DNA of 24,836 nucleotides from an uncultured Faecalibacterium sp. (GTDB taxonomy: Bacteria > Bacillota > Clostridia > Oscillospirales > Ruminococcaceae). Below are positions 1 to 7,675 of the stretch, one piece after another. Position 1 is the stretch's first letter; every line of letters starts with the position of its first letter. The stretch lies in NCBI GenBank assembly GCA_937917475.1, contig CALDNF010000063.1, forward strand, positions 1 through 24,836, written 5' to 3'. The translations under genes and the position numbers were made by a program. Under the pieces are notes generated by a model that saw nothing but the letters and a program-made list of their open reading frames with translations, did not search any database and was not told where the DNA came from.

Positions 1-163
1 CAAACAGGCTGTCGATGTCCCATTCCAGATGGCCATTCACCCGCTGGACGCTGTTCGGGAATCGATACACTTCCTCGGTGCGGAGAACGCCGTTCTCCAT
101 CCATCCGACGATGTGCCGCCCGCTGGATGCACCAATGTCGATGGCAAGATAGTTTTTTTGCAT
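1..163 (-). CDS. rhaB: Rhamnulokinase, N-terminal fragment (cut by window edge)
   Basis: Only the first 54 codons are present; the gene continues off the left edge. The start is the ATG at 163-161, preceded by a perfect AGGAGG (175-170) with 6 bases between. The residues begin MQKNYLAIDIGASSGRHIVG, the phosphate-1 loop of FGGY-family sugar kinases, in the form typical of rhamnulokinases (IDIGASSGR). This is followed by a basic/FPN stretch and the LEWDID motif near residue 50. Family knowledge: the enzyme phosphorylates L-rhamnulose at O1 in rhamnose breakdown in the cytosol. It is divergent from an AraC-type regulator, the usual arrangement for rhamnose genes. The kinase family is clear; the exact sugar is inferred from the N-terminus only. 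Confidence 0.85.
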   Translation of the reverse strand, partial: MQKNYLAIDIGASSGRHIVGWMENGVLRTEEVYRFPNSVQRVNGHLEWDIDSLF

Positions 164-169
164 AATGCG

Positions 170-175
170 CCTCCT
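170..175 (-). promoter_or_regulatory. Ribosome binding site of rhaB
   Basis: A full AGGAGG on the minus strand lies 6 bases before the ATG at 163. It fixes the kinase start. Confidence 0.8.
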
Positions 176-195
176 GTGTGGCTTTGACTGCTACC

Positions 196-224
196 AGTAT
201 AGCGGCCAAAAGAAGTCGATTCCA
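196..224 (-). promoter_or_regulatory. Weak promoter toward rhaB
   Basis: On the minus strand there is a consensus-like -10 TATACT (201-196). A poor -35 TGGAAT (224-219) stands 17 bases upstream. A good -10 with a poor -35 is typical of promoters needing an activator, which fits the divergent AraC-family gene. The activator dependence is inferred. Confidence 0.5.
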
Positions 225-262
225 TCGGCAAAGGTGACGCATTTTTTGTGAAAAGTCTACTC

Positions 263-291
263 TTGTACAGAGCTATGGAACAAGGTATACT
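263..291 (+). promoter_or_regulatory. Promoter of the AraC-family gene
   Basis: The -35 TTGTAC (263-268) and -10 TATACT (286-291) are separated by exactly 17 bases. The expected transcript start is near 298, giving a very short leader with the AAGGGG ribosome site at 301-306. Confidence 0.65.
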
Positions 292-314
292 GAAAACAGA
301 AAGGGGACAGTGTG

Positions 315-1190
315 ATGCTTACATATAATATGGATGTGACTTTGGAAAGTATCTGGAAACGTACCACGCCCAGCGAAGCAGAGCTGGCGCAGCCCTATTA
401 CTGCACCGAGGCGGGGGTGTTCTACGCCCAGCAGCATTTTTCCACGGCACGCACCGACAAAGAGAGCTATCTGTTGTTCTACACCCTGCGTGGGGCAGGG
501 CTGATTGAACAGAACGGGAATCGTGTGGTGCTGGGAGCAGGGCAAGCATTGCTCCTCAATTGCCGTACACCGCAAAGCTACTGCACCGCACCGGGGCAAA
601 GCTGCTGGCATCATTATTGGGTGCATCTGGATGGTGCAGGGGTCGCCGCAATGGAATCCATTCTTCTGCCGGATAAAAAATTGACCCCGGTGCAGCTCAC
701 CGGGGCCAAAATGCAGGAATTGTTTGAAACTGTTTTAGGACAAATGGAATGTGGTACTGTGGACAGCATGGTGCAGACCGGGCTGGCTCTGCATGGGATG
801 CTTGCACTTTGTGTACAAAGCGTTCTCTCACTGACAGAAGCTACCAGCACCCGACAGATGATTTTGCAGGCTGCGGAAACCCTGCGCAAGAATTACCAGA
901 AAGAGCTTTCCCTTGCCGACCTGCTGACCGATGCCCACATGAGCAAAAGTTACTTCTTACGACTATTCCGGCGGTATATGGGCACAACGCCTTACAACTA
1001 TCTTGTTAACTTCCGTATCACACAGGCCAAAGAGTTGCTGGTCCTTACCGATCACCGCGTTACCGAGATCGCACAGGAAGTTGGCTTTGGCGATGCCAGC
1101 AACTTTTCCACCCGGTTTGCAAAAGCGACCGGGCAAAGCCCCCTGCAATACCGCAAGAGTGCGCTGAAACCTTTGGAGATGACAAAGTGA
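315..1190 (+). CDS. AraC-family transcriptional activator (RhaS/RhaR-like)
   Basis: A 291-residue regulator. Residues about 25-165 form an AraC-type cupin-like sensor region (it includes YLLFYTLRGAGLI and a glycine-rich turn). Residues about 190-288 carry the double helix-turn-helix, with the diagnostic second-HTH pattern VTEIAQEVGFGDASNFSTRF followed by GQSPLQYRK. The ATG at 315 lies 8 bases after AAGGGG; a GTG at 312 and an ATG at 330 are alternatives. It is divergent from a rhamnulokinase gene, so it is probably a rhamnose-responsive activator of the gene set running off the left edge. The DNA-binding family is certain; the ligand is inferred from the neighbour. A terminator follows the gene and separates it from the convergent cobalamin operon. 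Confidence 0.88.
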   Translation: MLTYNMDVTLESIWKRTTPSEAELAQPYYCTEAGVFYAQQHFSTARTDKESYLLFYTLRGAGLIEQNGNRVVLGAGQALLLNCRTPQSYCTAPGQSCWHHYWVHLDGAGVAAMESILLPDKKLTPVQLTGAKMQELFETVLGQMECGTVDSMVQTGLALHGMLALCVQSVLSLTEATSTRQMILQAAETLRKNYQKELSLADLLTDAHMSKSYFLRLFRRYMGTTPYNYLVNFRITQAKELLVLTDHRVTEIAQEVGFGDASNFSTRFAKATGQSPLQYRKSALKPLEMTK

Positions 1191-1273
1191 ATAAATCTAT
1201 GGTATGTGAATGTTTTGCCTTTGCAGCGCATTGACTGTATGAACGCTAATTTGGTGTGTTGGGTGTATGTACC

Positions 1274-1300
1274 GGGTGGCAACCGCCGCCCACTGTTTTT
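1274..1300 (+). terminator. Intrinsic terminator after the AraC-family gene
   Basis: The stem GGGTGGC (1274-1280) pairs with GCCGCCC (1285-1291), with one G-U pair and an AACC loop. ACTG and then TTTTT (1296-1300) follow. On the minus strand the same hairpin is not followed by a T run, so it is not a convincing terminator for the cobalamin operon, whose last stop codon is at 1304. Confidence 0.65.
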
Positions 1301-1303
1301 GAT

Positions 1304-1975
1304 TTATTTCCAGCCCCGGGCTGAGGGGTCCAGCATTTCCGATGCGGAGTACAGCAGCGCATTGCAGATAGCCGCTGCTACTGTGCTGCCGCCCTTCCGG
1401 CCCATAGCCACGATGGCAGGTACTCCGTATTTCTCACAGACAGCAAACAGCCGTTCCTTGCTTTCCACCACATTCACAAAGCCCACCGGCACGCCGATGA
1501 CAAGGGCCGGGCGGAGTCCCGCTTCAATTTCCTCTGCAATGGTCAGCAGAGCCGTAGGCGCATTGCCCACCGCAAGAATCGCCTTAGGGTGCTCTGCGGC
1601 GGCACGGTGCATGGAGGCTACCGCCCGGGTGGTCCCGGTCTCCCGGGCCAGAGCCGCCACCTCCGGGTCTGCCATATAGCAGACTGCGCTGCACCCCAGC
1701 TTGGAAAGCCCCGGTTTTGTGATGCCCGCAAGGGTCATGTTGGTATCGGTAACAAGGACCGTTCCCTCCCGCAAGGCGGCAATGCCTGCCTCCACTGCCC
1801 CGGGCGTAAAACGAAGATTCTTTGCGTAATCAAAATCCGCCGTGGTATGAACCACCCGCTTGACTACTGCCGCATTTTCCGGCGGCGGGGTCAGGCCAAG
1901 CTTTTCCAGCTCAGCGGTGATGATGTTCATACTGGTACGCTCAATATCGGCGGGCAGATGATGCTGCGGTGTCAT
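1304..1975 (-). CDS. cbiC: Cobalt-precorrin-8 methylmutase
   Basis: A 223-residue protein of normal length for the CbiC/CobH family. It moves the methyl group from C11 to C12 of precorrin-8, giving (hydrogeno)cobyrinic acid. The catalytic histidine is visible at residue 43 in RVVHTTADFDY. Further family motifs are DTNMTLAGI, the NAPTAL segment and GVPVGFVNVVESKE. It is the last gene of the operon. Its ATG overlaps the stop of cbiP in an ATGA (1975-1972), and a GGGGAGAGG ribosome site lies inside the end of cbiP. An internal ATG at residue 16 exists, but the first start fits the overlap pattern of the operon. Confidence 0.95.
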   Translation of the reverse strand: MTPQHHLPADIERTSMNIITAELEKLGLTPPPENAAVVKRVVHTTADFDYAKNLRFTPGAVEAGIAALREGTVLVTDTNMTLAGITKPGLSKLGCSAVCYMADPEVAALARETGTTRAVASMHRAAAEHPKAILAVGNAPTALLTIAEEIEAGLRPALVIGVPVGFVNVVESKERLFAVCEKYGVPAIVAMGRKGGSTVAAAICNALLYSASEMLDPSARGWK

Positions 1976-3480
1976 ACGGTCCTCTCCCCTCTCTCAATGC
2001 CCATGGCACGGTAGATTGCTTCCATATCCAGTGCGTTTCGAACTCCATCGGCCAGCAGGTCAAACTGCTGCTGCCGGTACTGCTCCATCGGGACGAGATT
2101 AACATTTGCCGGGTCAATGCCCTTTCTGCGGCAAAGAAGGTCGGTCAGCTTTGCCGTCAGTTCTCCGGTGTCAAACAGACCGTGGAGGTAGGTGCCAAAG
2201 ACGTTTCCGGCAATGCAGCCTTCCGGCTCTCCAGCGTCAGTGCAGCAGAAAGATTCGCCTTCCACCATCGTGCGCCCAGTATGGAGCTCGTAACCCTCCA
2301 GCCGGGCCCCGGAAAAGGGCTCTGCCGTGGCAGCTGCCCGGGTCTGAGTCTGGTGCTTTGTGTCGGTAAAAACGGTCTCGGTGGGCAGCAGACCCATCCC
2401 CCTCACGACCTGTGCTCTGCCGCTTTCTGTACCTGCGGAGTCATCCAGCGTCCGCCCCAGCATCTGATAGCCGCCGCAGACCCCCAGAATGGGTGTGCCT
2501 GCCGCAGCCAGCTTAAGAACAGCCGCTTCCAGCCCCGACTGCCGCAGCCAGAGCAGGTCCTCCACGGTATTTTTGGTGCCGGGCAGGATCACAAGGTCGG
2601 GTGTTCCCAGCTGCCGGACATTTTGAACATACCGCACCCCCAGCAGCGGGTGCTGTTCCAGCGGAATGAAATCGGTGAAATTGGAGACCCTCGGCAGGCG
2701 AAGGATGGCAATATCCAGCGGCTTCACACTGCTTTCCGTGCCTAGCCGCTGGGAAAGCGAATCCTCGTCCTCAATGTCTACTTTCAGGTAGGGCACCACG
2801 CCCAGCACCGGAAGGTGTACTTTTTCTTCCAGCATTACAAGGCCGGGGCGCAGGATTTCCACATCACCCCGGAATTTATTGATCACCAAACCCTTGATGC
2901 GGGCCCGCTCCTCAGGTTCCAGCAGCTCCACCGTGCCGTACAGCTGCGCAAACACGCCGCCCCGGTCGATATCGCCCGCCAGCAGCACCGGCGCATTCAC
3001 CAGCTTGGCAAGGCCCATGTTAACGATATCATCCGATTTCAAGTTGATCTCTGCCGGGCTCCCTGCTCCCTCAATCACGATGATATCATTCTCAGCGGCA
3101 AGGCTGTTGTAGGCTGCCAAAATATCGGGGATGAGCTGTTTTTTCATCCGGAAATAGGCAGCAGCGGGCATCTGCCCCCGGACTTTTCCGTTGACGATGA
3201 CCTGACTGCCCACATCGCTGCTGGGCTTGAGGAGGATGGGGTTCATCCGGGCATCCGGCTCTGCCCCCGCCGCCTGCGCCTGCACCACCTGCGCCCGGCC
3301 CATTTCCAAGCCGTCCCGGGTAACAAAACTGTTCAGAGCCATGTTCTGACTTTTAAATGGGGCCACACGGTAGCCATCCTGTGCAAAAATGCGGCAGAGT
3401 GCGGCACAGAGCAGGCTTTTGCCCGCCCCGCTCATGGTTCCCTGCACCATGATGCATTTCGCTTTTGGGGTCTGATTCAT
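1972..3480 (-). CDS. cbiP: Adenosylcobyric acid synthase, glutamine-hydrolysing
   Basis: 502 residues, the full length of CbiP/CobQ. It amidates the b, d, e and g carboxylates of adenosylcobyrinic acid a,c-diamide, using glutamine and ATP. The N-terminal dethiobiotin-synthetase-like domain shows MVQGTMSGAGKS (about residues 11-22) and the KSQNMALNSF motif. The C-terminal class-I glutaminase domain has its nucleophile in GVCGGYQMLG and a GTYLHGLFD histidine motif. Its start overlaps the cobD stop in an ATGA (3480-3477), and its stop overlaps the cbiC start by 4 bases. Distinguished from CbiA by length and by the KSQNMALN signature. Confidence 0.97.
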   Translation of the reverse strand: MNQTPKAKCIMVQGTMSGAGKSLLCAALCRIFAQDGYRVAPFKSQNMALNSFVTRDGLEMGRAQVVQAQAAGAEPDARMNPILLKPSSDVGSQVIVNGKVRGQMPAAAYFRMKKQLIPDILAAYNSLAAENDIIVIEGAGSPAEINLKSDDIVNMGLAKLVNAPVLLAGDIDRGGVFAQLYGTVELLEPEERARIKGLVINKFRGDVEILRPGLVMLEEKVHLPVLGVVPYLKVDIEDEDSLSQRLGTESSVKPLDIAILRLPRVSNFTDFIPLEQHPLLGVRYVQNVRQLGTPDLVILPGTKNTVEDLLWLRQSGLEAAVLKLAAAGTPILGVCGGYQMLGRTLDDSAGTESGRAQVVRGMGLLPTETVFTDTKHQTQTRAAATAEPFSGARLEGYELHTGRTMVEGESFCCTDAGEPEGCIAGNVFGTYLHGLFDTGELTAKLTDLLCRRKGIDPANVNLVPMEQYRQQQFDLLADGVRNALDMEAIYRAMGIERGERTV

Positions 3481-4529
3481 CCCAGCACCTCCCCTAAAAT
3501 TTTCAGCAGACGTTCATTTTCAGCAGCTGTCCGCACTGCGGTGCGATACCAGCTGCCGTCCAGCCCCGGATAATTGCCGCAGCTGCGCAGCACAACGCCC
3601 TTTTCCCGGAGCGTCTCGCCCAGCGTCTCGTCTGCCCGGAAGAGCAGATAGTTGGCTCTTCCTTCCACCACCCGCAGGCCCAACGCCCGCAGGCCGGCGG
3701 TCATTTTCGGCCGCTCGGCCTCGATCAAATTCCGCACGGCAGCAACATATTCTGTCTCGTCCAGTGCCGCAATGCCTGCGGCCTGTGCAAGACCGGACAC
3801 CGCCCAAGGCTGGCCTGCTGCTGCCATCCGGTCCAGAAGCACCCGGTCGCCGCAGAGACAATAGCCCAGCCGGACCCCTGCCATACCGTAGAGCTTGGTA
3901 AATGCTTTGAGGATGACCAGTCCGCCGCCCTCGGCCAGCAGCGGTTTTGCGCTCAGGCTTTCGCCTTCCGGCAGAAAGTCCAGAAAGCACTCGTCCACTA
4001 CCAGCAATGCTCCCACTTCCCGGCAGCGGGTAAAAATTTTCCGCACCAGTTCCGGCCCGGCCAGCTGGCCGGTGGGGTTGTTGGGCTGACAGAGAAACAC
4101 CATATCCATTCCCGGAACAATGGCATCCACATATCCATCGTCTACAGCGAAATCACGTTGTTCCGAAATATAATAGCGTTTTACTTTGCATCCTGCTGTC
4201 TCGAGGGCAGCAGCATATTCTGCAAAAGTGGGAGCCGGGAGCAGAGCCTGATGGGGCTTTACCGCCCATACCAGCCGGAAAATAAGGTCTGCCGCACCGT
4301 TGCCGCAGAGGATCTGTTCTGCCGGGACACCCTCGGCTGCGGTCAGTTTCTCCCGCAGGGCCCGACAGAGCGGATCCGGGTAACGGTCCGCCGTTTTCAG
4401 GCTTTCAGTGATCGCCTGCGCCACCCCTTCCGGCAGGCCCAGCGGACTGACATTGGCAGAAAAATCCAGCGCATCGTGGCCGTATTCCGCCCGGTATCCA
4501 GCCCAATCTCCCCCATGTACCAACTGCAT
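3477..4529 (-). CDS. cobD: L-threonine-O-3-phosphate decarboxylase (class I/II aminotransferase fold)
   Basis: A 350-residue PLP enzyme that makes (R)-1-amino-2-propanol O-2-phosphate, the linker used by CbiB. It opens with VHGGDWAGYRAEYG, typical of CobD. Visible PLP-site elements are GNGAADLI (76-83), QPNNPTG (148-154), the VVDECFLDF aspartate near 179, and the Schiff-base lysine K212 in FTKLYGMAGVRLGY. The start is 12 bases after cbiB, with AAGGAG in front. A histidinol-phosphate aminotransferase is the look-alike family; the N-terminus and the setting next to cbiB favour CobD. No threonine kinase (PduX-like) gene is in the window, so the source of threonine phosphate is not shown. Confidence 0.92.
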   Translation of the reverse strand: MQLVHGGDWAGYRAEYGHDALDFSANVSPLGLPEGVAQAITESLKTADRYPDPLCRALREKLTAAEGVPAEQILCGNGAADLIFRLVWAVKPHQALLPAPTFAEYAAALETAGCKVKRYYISEQRDFAVDDGYVDAIVPGMDMVFLCQPNNPTGQLAGPELVRKIFTRCREVGALLVVDECFLDFLPEGESLSAKPLLAEGGGLVILKAFTKLYGMAGVRLGYCLCGDRVLLDRMAAAGQPWAVSGLAQAAGIAALDETEYVAAVRNLIEAERPKMTAGLRALGLRVVEGRANYLLFRADETLGETLREKGVVLRSCGNYPGLDGSWYRTAVRTAAENERLLKILGEVLG

Positions 4530-4541
4530 CTGAAAATCTCC

Positions 4542-5495
4542 TTACAATATGATCCGGACCGCCACACCCACCGCCACCGCCAGCAGGCTTTCCGTGTACA
4601 TCATCCGGTTTGCCCGGAGGATATCCTTCGGCTCAATGGGCCGCAGTGGGTCGCCAATTGTGGGTTTGGGGTAGTATTCTCCGAAATAATAGGCCGGCCC
4701 GGCCAGCTGGACCCCCAGTGCACCGGCACAGGCACTTTCGGTCTGGGCACTGTTCGGGCTGGCATGATTGCGCCGGTCCCGCCGCCAGATCTTCCACGCA
4801 CCTTTTGCGCTGTTTCCGGTCAGGGCTGCGGCTGCGACCCAGAGCAACGCCGCCAGACGACTGGGAATATAGTTTGCAATATCGTCCAGCTTTGCCGCCG
4901 CACGGCCAAAATAAAGGTATTTCTCATTTTTGTAGCCCACCATACTATCCATGGTGTTGATGGCTTTATAGGTCAACGCCAGCGGGGCCCCGCCCAGCAG
5001 CATATAAAACAGCGGCGCAATGACGCCGTCGCTGGCATTTTCGGCCACAGTCTCTACCGCCGCCTTGGTCACGCCCTCCATGGTCAGCTCCTGCGTATCC
5101 CGGCCCACGATGCGGCTCACAGCCTTTCGTGCGGCGGGCAGGTCAGGCTTTACCAATTCCCGGTAAACATTTTTGCTTTCCTGCGCAAGCCCCTTGGCCG
5201 CCAGTGCCTGCCCACACCAGAACATCTGGACAGCCAGCCCCAGCCAGAGCGAGATCTTTGCTGCCGCAAAGCAGACAAGGCTTGTGAACAGCAGGGTCCC
5301 CGCCGGCAGGCAGAAAGCCAACACCGCACCGCCCAGCAGCTCCCCATGGGGAGTTTGGGGCAGATGGCGGCGGAGAAACTTTTCCAGCTGGGAGATTGCC
5401 TTTCCCATGATGACCACCGGGTGGGTCAGCCACACCGGGTCGCCGAAAATGCAGTCCAGCACAAAGCCGCCCAGCACTGCACCGGCGATCAACAT
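4542..5495 (-). CDS. cbiB: Adenosylcobinamide-phosphate synthase, membrane protein
   Basis: A 317-residue integral membrane protein that joins aminopropanol (phosphate) to adenosylcobyric acid. The start is the ATG at 5495, giving MLIAGAVLGGFVLDCIFGDP, the conserved CbiB N-terminus. An AAGGGGGC ribosome site precedes it. An in-frame start 35 codons further upstream gives an arginine-rich tail unlike the family and is rejected. Family motifs include HPVVIMGK, the GRDTQEL segment, ENASDGVIAPLFYMLLGG and YKAINTMDSMVGY. Several hydrophobic segments are seen, including a C-terminal one. It overlaps the preceding phosphatase gene by 7 bases. Confidence 0.95.
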   Translation of the reverse strand: MLIAGAVLGGFVLDCIFGDPVWLTHPVVIMGKAISQLEKFLRRHLPQTPHGELLGGAVLAFCLPAGTLLFTSLVCFAAAKISLWLGLAVQMFWCGQALAAKGLAQESKNVYRELVKPDLPAARKAVSRIVGRDTQELTMEGVTKAAVETVAENASDGVIAPLFYMLLGGAPLALTYKAINTMDSMVGYKNEKYLYFGRAAAKLDDIANYIPSRLAALLWVAAAALTGNSAKGAWKIWRRDRRNHASPNSAQTESACAGALGVQLAGPAYYFGEYYPKPTIGDPLRPIEPKDILRANRMMYTESLLAVAVGVAVRIIL

Positions 5496-6088
5496 TCTGC
5501 CCCCTTGACATACTGGACAGTTTTTACGACGGTCAGCTCTTTTTTGTCTGTCCAATGGCTTGCGTCCAGAATATAGCCGCCTGCATTGGGGCCGCACCAC
5601 TCGTAGTAATTTTTCTTGGGCCGGCCGTACCGTTCCAGCACTGCCATCTGGGTACCTCCGTGGGCCAGAATGACCAGCCGTTCTTCCCCATCCGCAAGAG
5701 CCTTGTCCACAAGGGCTGAAAACGCCTTGCAGACCCGATCCGAAAAGTCCTGCTTCCGCTCTCCATCAGGGCAGGTGCTGGTGCAGTTGGCCTTGACCCA
5801 TGCCTGATAATCCGGGTCGTTCTCCATCTCAACAAAATTCCGGCCCTCAAAGCTGCCAAAGCACATCTCCTTCAGCCCATCCACCGGGATAAGCTTTGCC
5901 CCGGGAAATACGATCTCCGCCGTCTGACGGGTGCGCTGAAGAGGGGTGATATAGACAACTTCCGGCGAAAAATCCGCCTGAACCAGCTGGGCACGGCCCT
6001 CTTCCGAGAGGGGGATATCCCGCTGGCCCTGATAACGTTTCTGGGCATTGTATTCCGTCATTCCGTGACGGAGCAGATAAATCAACAT
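5489..6088 (-). CDS. cobC: Alpha-ribazole phosphatase (histidine phosphatase family)
   Basis: 199 residues. The RHG motif at 7-9 (LLRHGMTEYN) carries the phosphorylated histidine. PLQRTRQTAEI, GSFEG and the second active-site histidine in ILAHGGTQ complete the phosphoglycerate-mutase-like fold. Family role: it removes the 5'-phosphate from alpha-ribazole phosphate or adenosylcobalamin phosphate at the end of nucleotide-loop assembly. The histidine phosphatase family is certain; the substrate is assigned from its place between cobS/cobU and cbiB. The start overlaps the preceding small cobU-like gene by 7 bases, with AGGAG about 9 bases before the ATG. Confidence 0.88.
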   Translation of the reverse strand: MLIYLLRHGMTEYNAQKRYQGQRDIPLSEEGRAQLVQADFSPEVVYITPLQRTRQTAEIVFPGAKLIPVDGLKEMCFGSFEGRNFVEMENDPDYQAWVKANCTSTCPDGERKQDFSDRVCKAFSALVDKALADGEERLVILAHGGTQMAVLERYGRPKKNYYEWCGPNAGGYILDASHWTDKKELTVVKTVQYVKGAEC

Positions 6089-6405
6089 TGAGGTAATTCT
6101 CCTTTCAAGATTCGGGGCAGGCCGCAGAACATTTCCACCACACAGTCCGCCCGGCCCGCCAACAGGCAGGCCAGCCGTCCGGCGGCTTCCCGGGCGGTGC
6201 GCTGTGCCGGGTCCATAGGGACCACGCCGCCGCCCACCTCGGTCGCCGTTACTACGTCGTATTCTGCCAGCCGGTCAGCAAGAACATTCAAATCGTCTGC
6301 ATCCGCTGCCAGTTCCTGTGCTTCGGTGAAAATTTTTTCTTTTGGCGCAATTTTTTTTGCAAAGGTCCGTTTGCCGCTGTAAAGCGGCCCGGTGATAAAG
6401 ATCAT
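6082..6405 (-). CDS. Short CobU-like protein lacking the guanylylation histidine
   Basis: A 107-residue protein. The start at 6405 is chosen because GGGGAGG (6418-6412) lies 6 bases before it and because it overlaps the cobS stop in an ATGA. The C-terminal half, VVTATEVGGGVVPMDP and RADCVVEMFCGLPRILKGE, lines up with the end of CobU. The N-terminus has a Walker-A-like GPLYSGKRT (6-14), with Arg where Ser/Thr is expected before the next Thr. The 60-odd residues that hold the CobU His and its ED-G-L-N motif are missing; the full-length CobU two genes upstream has both. It may be a degenerate paralogue, a regulatory subunit, or an independent small kinase. The reading frame is open and has a good ribosome site, so it is probably translated. 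Confidence 0.7.
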   Translation of the reverse strand: MIFITGPLYSGKRTFAKKIAPKEKIFTEAQELAADADDLNVLADRLAEYDVVTATEVGGGVVPMDPAQRTAREAAGRLACLLAGRADCVVEMFCGLPRILKGELPQC

Positions 6406-7154
6406 AGCCATCCTCCCCATTGACAGGCCGCCAGTGCCGCCAGCATCCAGAGTTCCGCTTTCTGCAAAAACCATCCGGCCAGATCTCCGGTGATGCCACC
6501 AAACTGCCGCACTGCCACCTTATGATACCGCAAAAAGACCAGCAGCGCCACCCCCGCCAGCGCACCGCCACCCAGCAGCACCAGCCCAAGGGACAGCACC
6601 ACTGCTGCTGCGATGAGTATATTCCGAACCTTCTTCCGGTCCGCCGCTGTGGCAAAAGTATGGGCAAGGCCGGTGTTTTTCGCCATGGGAAAAGACGCCA
6701 CCGCCAGTCCCGAAAGGCTCCGTTCCAGCACCAGAGCCAGCGTCCAAAGCAGCCCCGCCCGGGGGGTAAAGGTCAGGCAGGCACAGAGCGCAAAATAGGC
6801 CACGAAATAGCTGCACAGCCGGATAACTGCAAAGGCCCCGCAATGGGGGTCTTTTAAAATTTCCAGCTTCTTTTCCCGGTCGCCGTAACTGGAAAGGGCA
6901 TCGCAGGTGTCGGCATAGCCGTCCAGATGGATGCCTCCGGTGACCCAGACCGGCAGAAGGCAGAATCCCGCCGCCTTTGCCATAGCAGGCAGGGGCAGAA
7001 CTCCACAGAGGCACCACGCCCCGCCGATGACCGCCCCGATGAGGGGGAAAGCACAGAGGGCGTACCGCATATTCTTTTCGTTCCAGTCAAACTGCGGCAC
7101 CGGCAAAGCCGAAAACATAGCAAACGCCACTGCAATGGTCTGCAAAACGGTCAT
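6402..7154 (-). CDS. cobS: Adenosylcobinamide-GDP ribazoletransferase (cobalamin synthase)
   Basis: A 250-residue polytopic membrane protein that joins adenosylcobinamide-GDP to alpha-ribazole (phosphate). The metal-binding motif GGIHLDGYADTCDAL lies near residues 72-86. The conserved KDPHCGAFAVI follows at about 101-111, and the N-terminus has the family's FSALPVP pattern. Several hydrophobic helices follow. The start overlaps the cobU stop in an ATGA (7154-7151), and GGAGGAAG just before it serves as the ribosome site. Confidence 0.95.
   Translation of the reverse strand: MTVLQTIAVAFAMFSALPVPQFDWNEKNMRYALCAFPLIGAVIGGAWCLCGVLPLPAMAKAAGFCLLPVWVTGGIHLDGYADTCDALSSYGDREKKLEILKDPHCGAFAVIRLCSYFVAYFALCACLTFTPRAGLLWTLALVLERSLSGLAVASFPMAKNTGLAHTFATAADRKKVRNILIAAAVVLSLGLVLLGGGALAGVALLVFLRYHKVAVRQFGGITGDLAGWFLQKAELWMLAALAACQWGGWL
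6412..6418 (-). promoter_or_regulatory. Ribosome binding site deciding the short cobU-like start
   Basis: GGGGAGG lies within the end of cobS. It is too close to the ATG at 6411 but well spaced (6 bases) from the ATG at 6405. Confidence 0.6.
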
Positions 7155-7675
7155 TGACTGCTTCCTCCTTTGTAATAGACCGGGACCCCGCAGACCACCC
7201 GGACCACTTCATCCGCCCGGGCGGCCAGCGCATTGTGAGCCCGGGCCAGCAGCTTCAAATAAACTTCCGTATCACCGGCATATTCTGCACCACCCCGGAA
7301 CACTTCATTTGAGACGACGATGAGCCGCCTGCACTGACGTTCTATGGCATCAATCCCGGAAAGAAGAGCTGCAAGAGCGTTTTCCCCGGCTCCGGCAGGG
7401 TCATAGAGCTCATTTGCCGCCAGATTGCCCAGATCTTCCAGCAGGGCCACGCCCCTCCCGGGCAGACGCACCTGTTCGAGATGCAGCGGACATTCCACGG
7501 TCTCAAATTGTTTTTCCGCCCGCATTTTCCGATGCTTTTCCACCCGGGCAGCGCACTCGGCATCCCATACCTGCATGGTAGCAAGGTAATACCGAGGCAG
7601 GCCGCTTTCCAGCACAAGGCGTTCGGCATACTCACTTTTGCCGCTGGCTGCGCCGCCGATGACCAGTGTCAGCAT
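7151..7675 (-). CDS. cobU: Adenosylcobinamide kinase / adenosylcobinamide-phosphate guanylyltransferase
   Basis: 174 residues, the usual CobU length. The Walker A GGAASGKS (7-14) and the histidine expected to take GMP, H48 in RVEKHRKMR, are both present. So are LLEDLGNLAANELYD and the C-terminal SNEVFRGGAEY and GVPVYYKG. It phosphorylates adenosylcobinamide and then transfers GMP to it. The start overlaps the cobT stop by 7 bases and has no good ribosome site of its own, so it probably depends on translational coupling. It is the intact partner of the short cobU-like gene at 6082-6405. Confidence 0.95.
   Translation of the reverse strand: MLTLVIGGAASGKSEYAERLVLESGLPRYYLATMQVWDAECAARVEKHRKMRAEKQFETVECPLHLEQVRLPGRGVALLEDLGNLAANELYDPAGAGENALAALLSGIDAIERQCRRLIVVSNEVFRGGAEYAGDTEVYLKLLARAHNALAARADEVVRVVCGVPVYYKGGSSQ

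Noticed and set aside
1274..1303. The hairpin near 1280 as terminator of the cobalamin operon
   Set aside because: On the minus strand the stem is followed by GGTACATACACCC, with no T run. It works only for the plus-strand gene.
4158..5576. Plus-strand open frame of about 470 codons across cobD and cbiB
   Set aside because: It is antisense to two clear cobalamin genes. High GC and codon bias leave the opposite frame free of stops.
5496..5600. Longer N-terminus for CbiB
   Set aside because: The added 35 residues are arginine- and lysine-rich, lie inside the cobC gene and do not resemble CbiB. The ATG at 5495 has a ribosome site and the family start.
6082..6405. Short cobU-like gene as a plain pseudogene
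   Set aside because: The frame is intact, with a strong ribosome site and conserved overlaps with both neighbours. Loss of function is possible but not shown.
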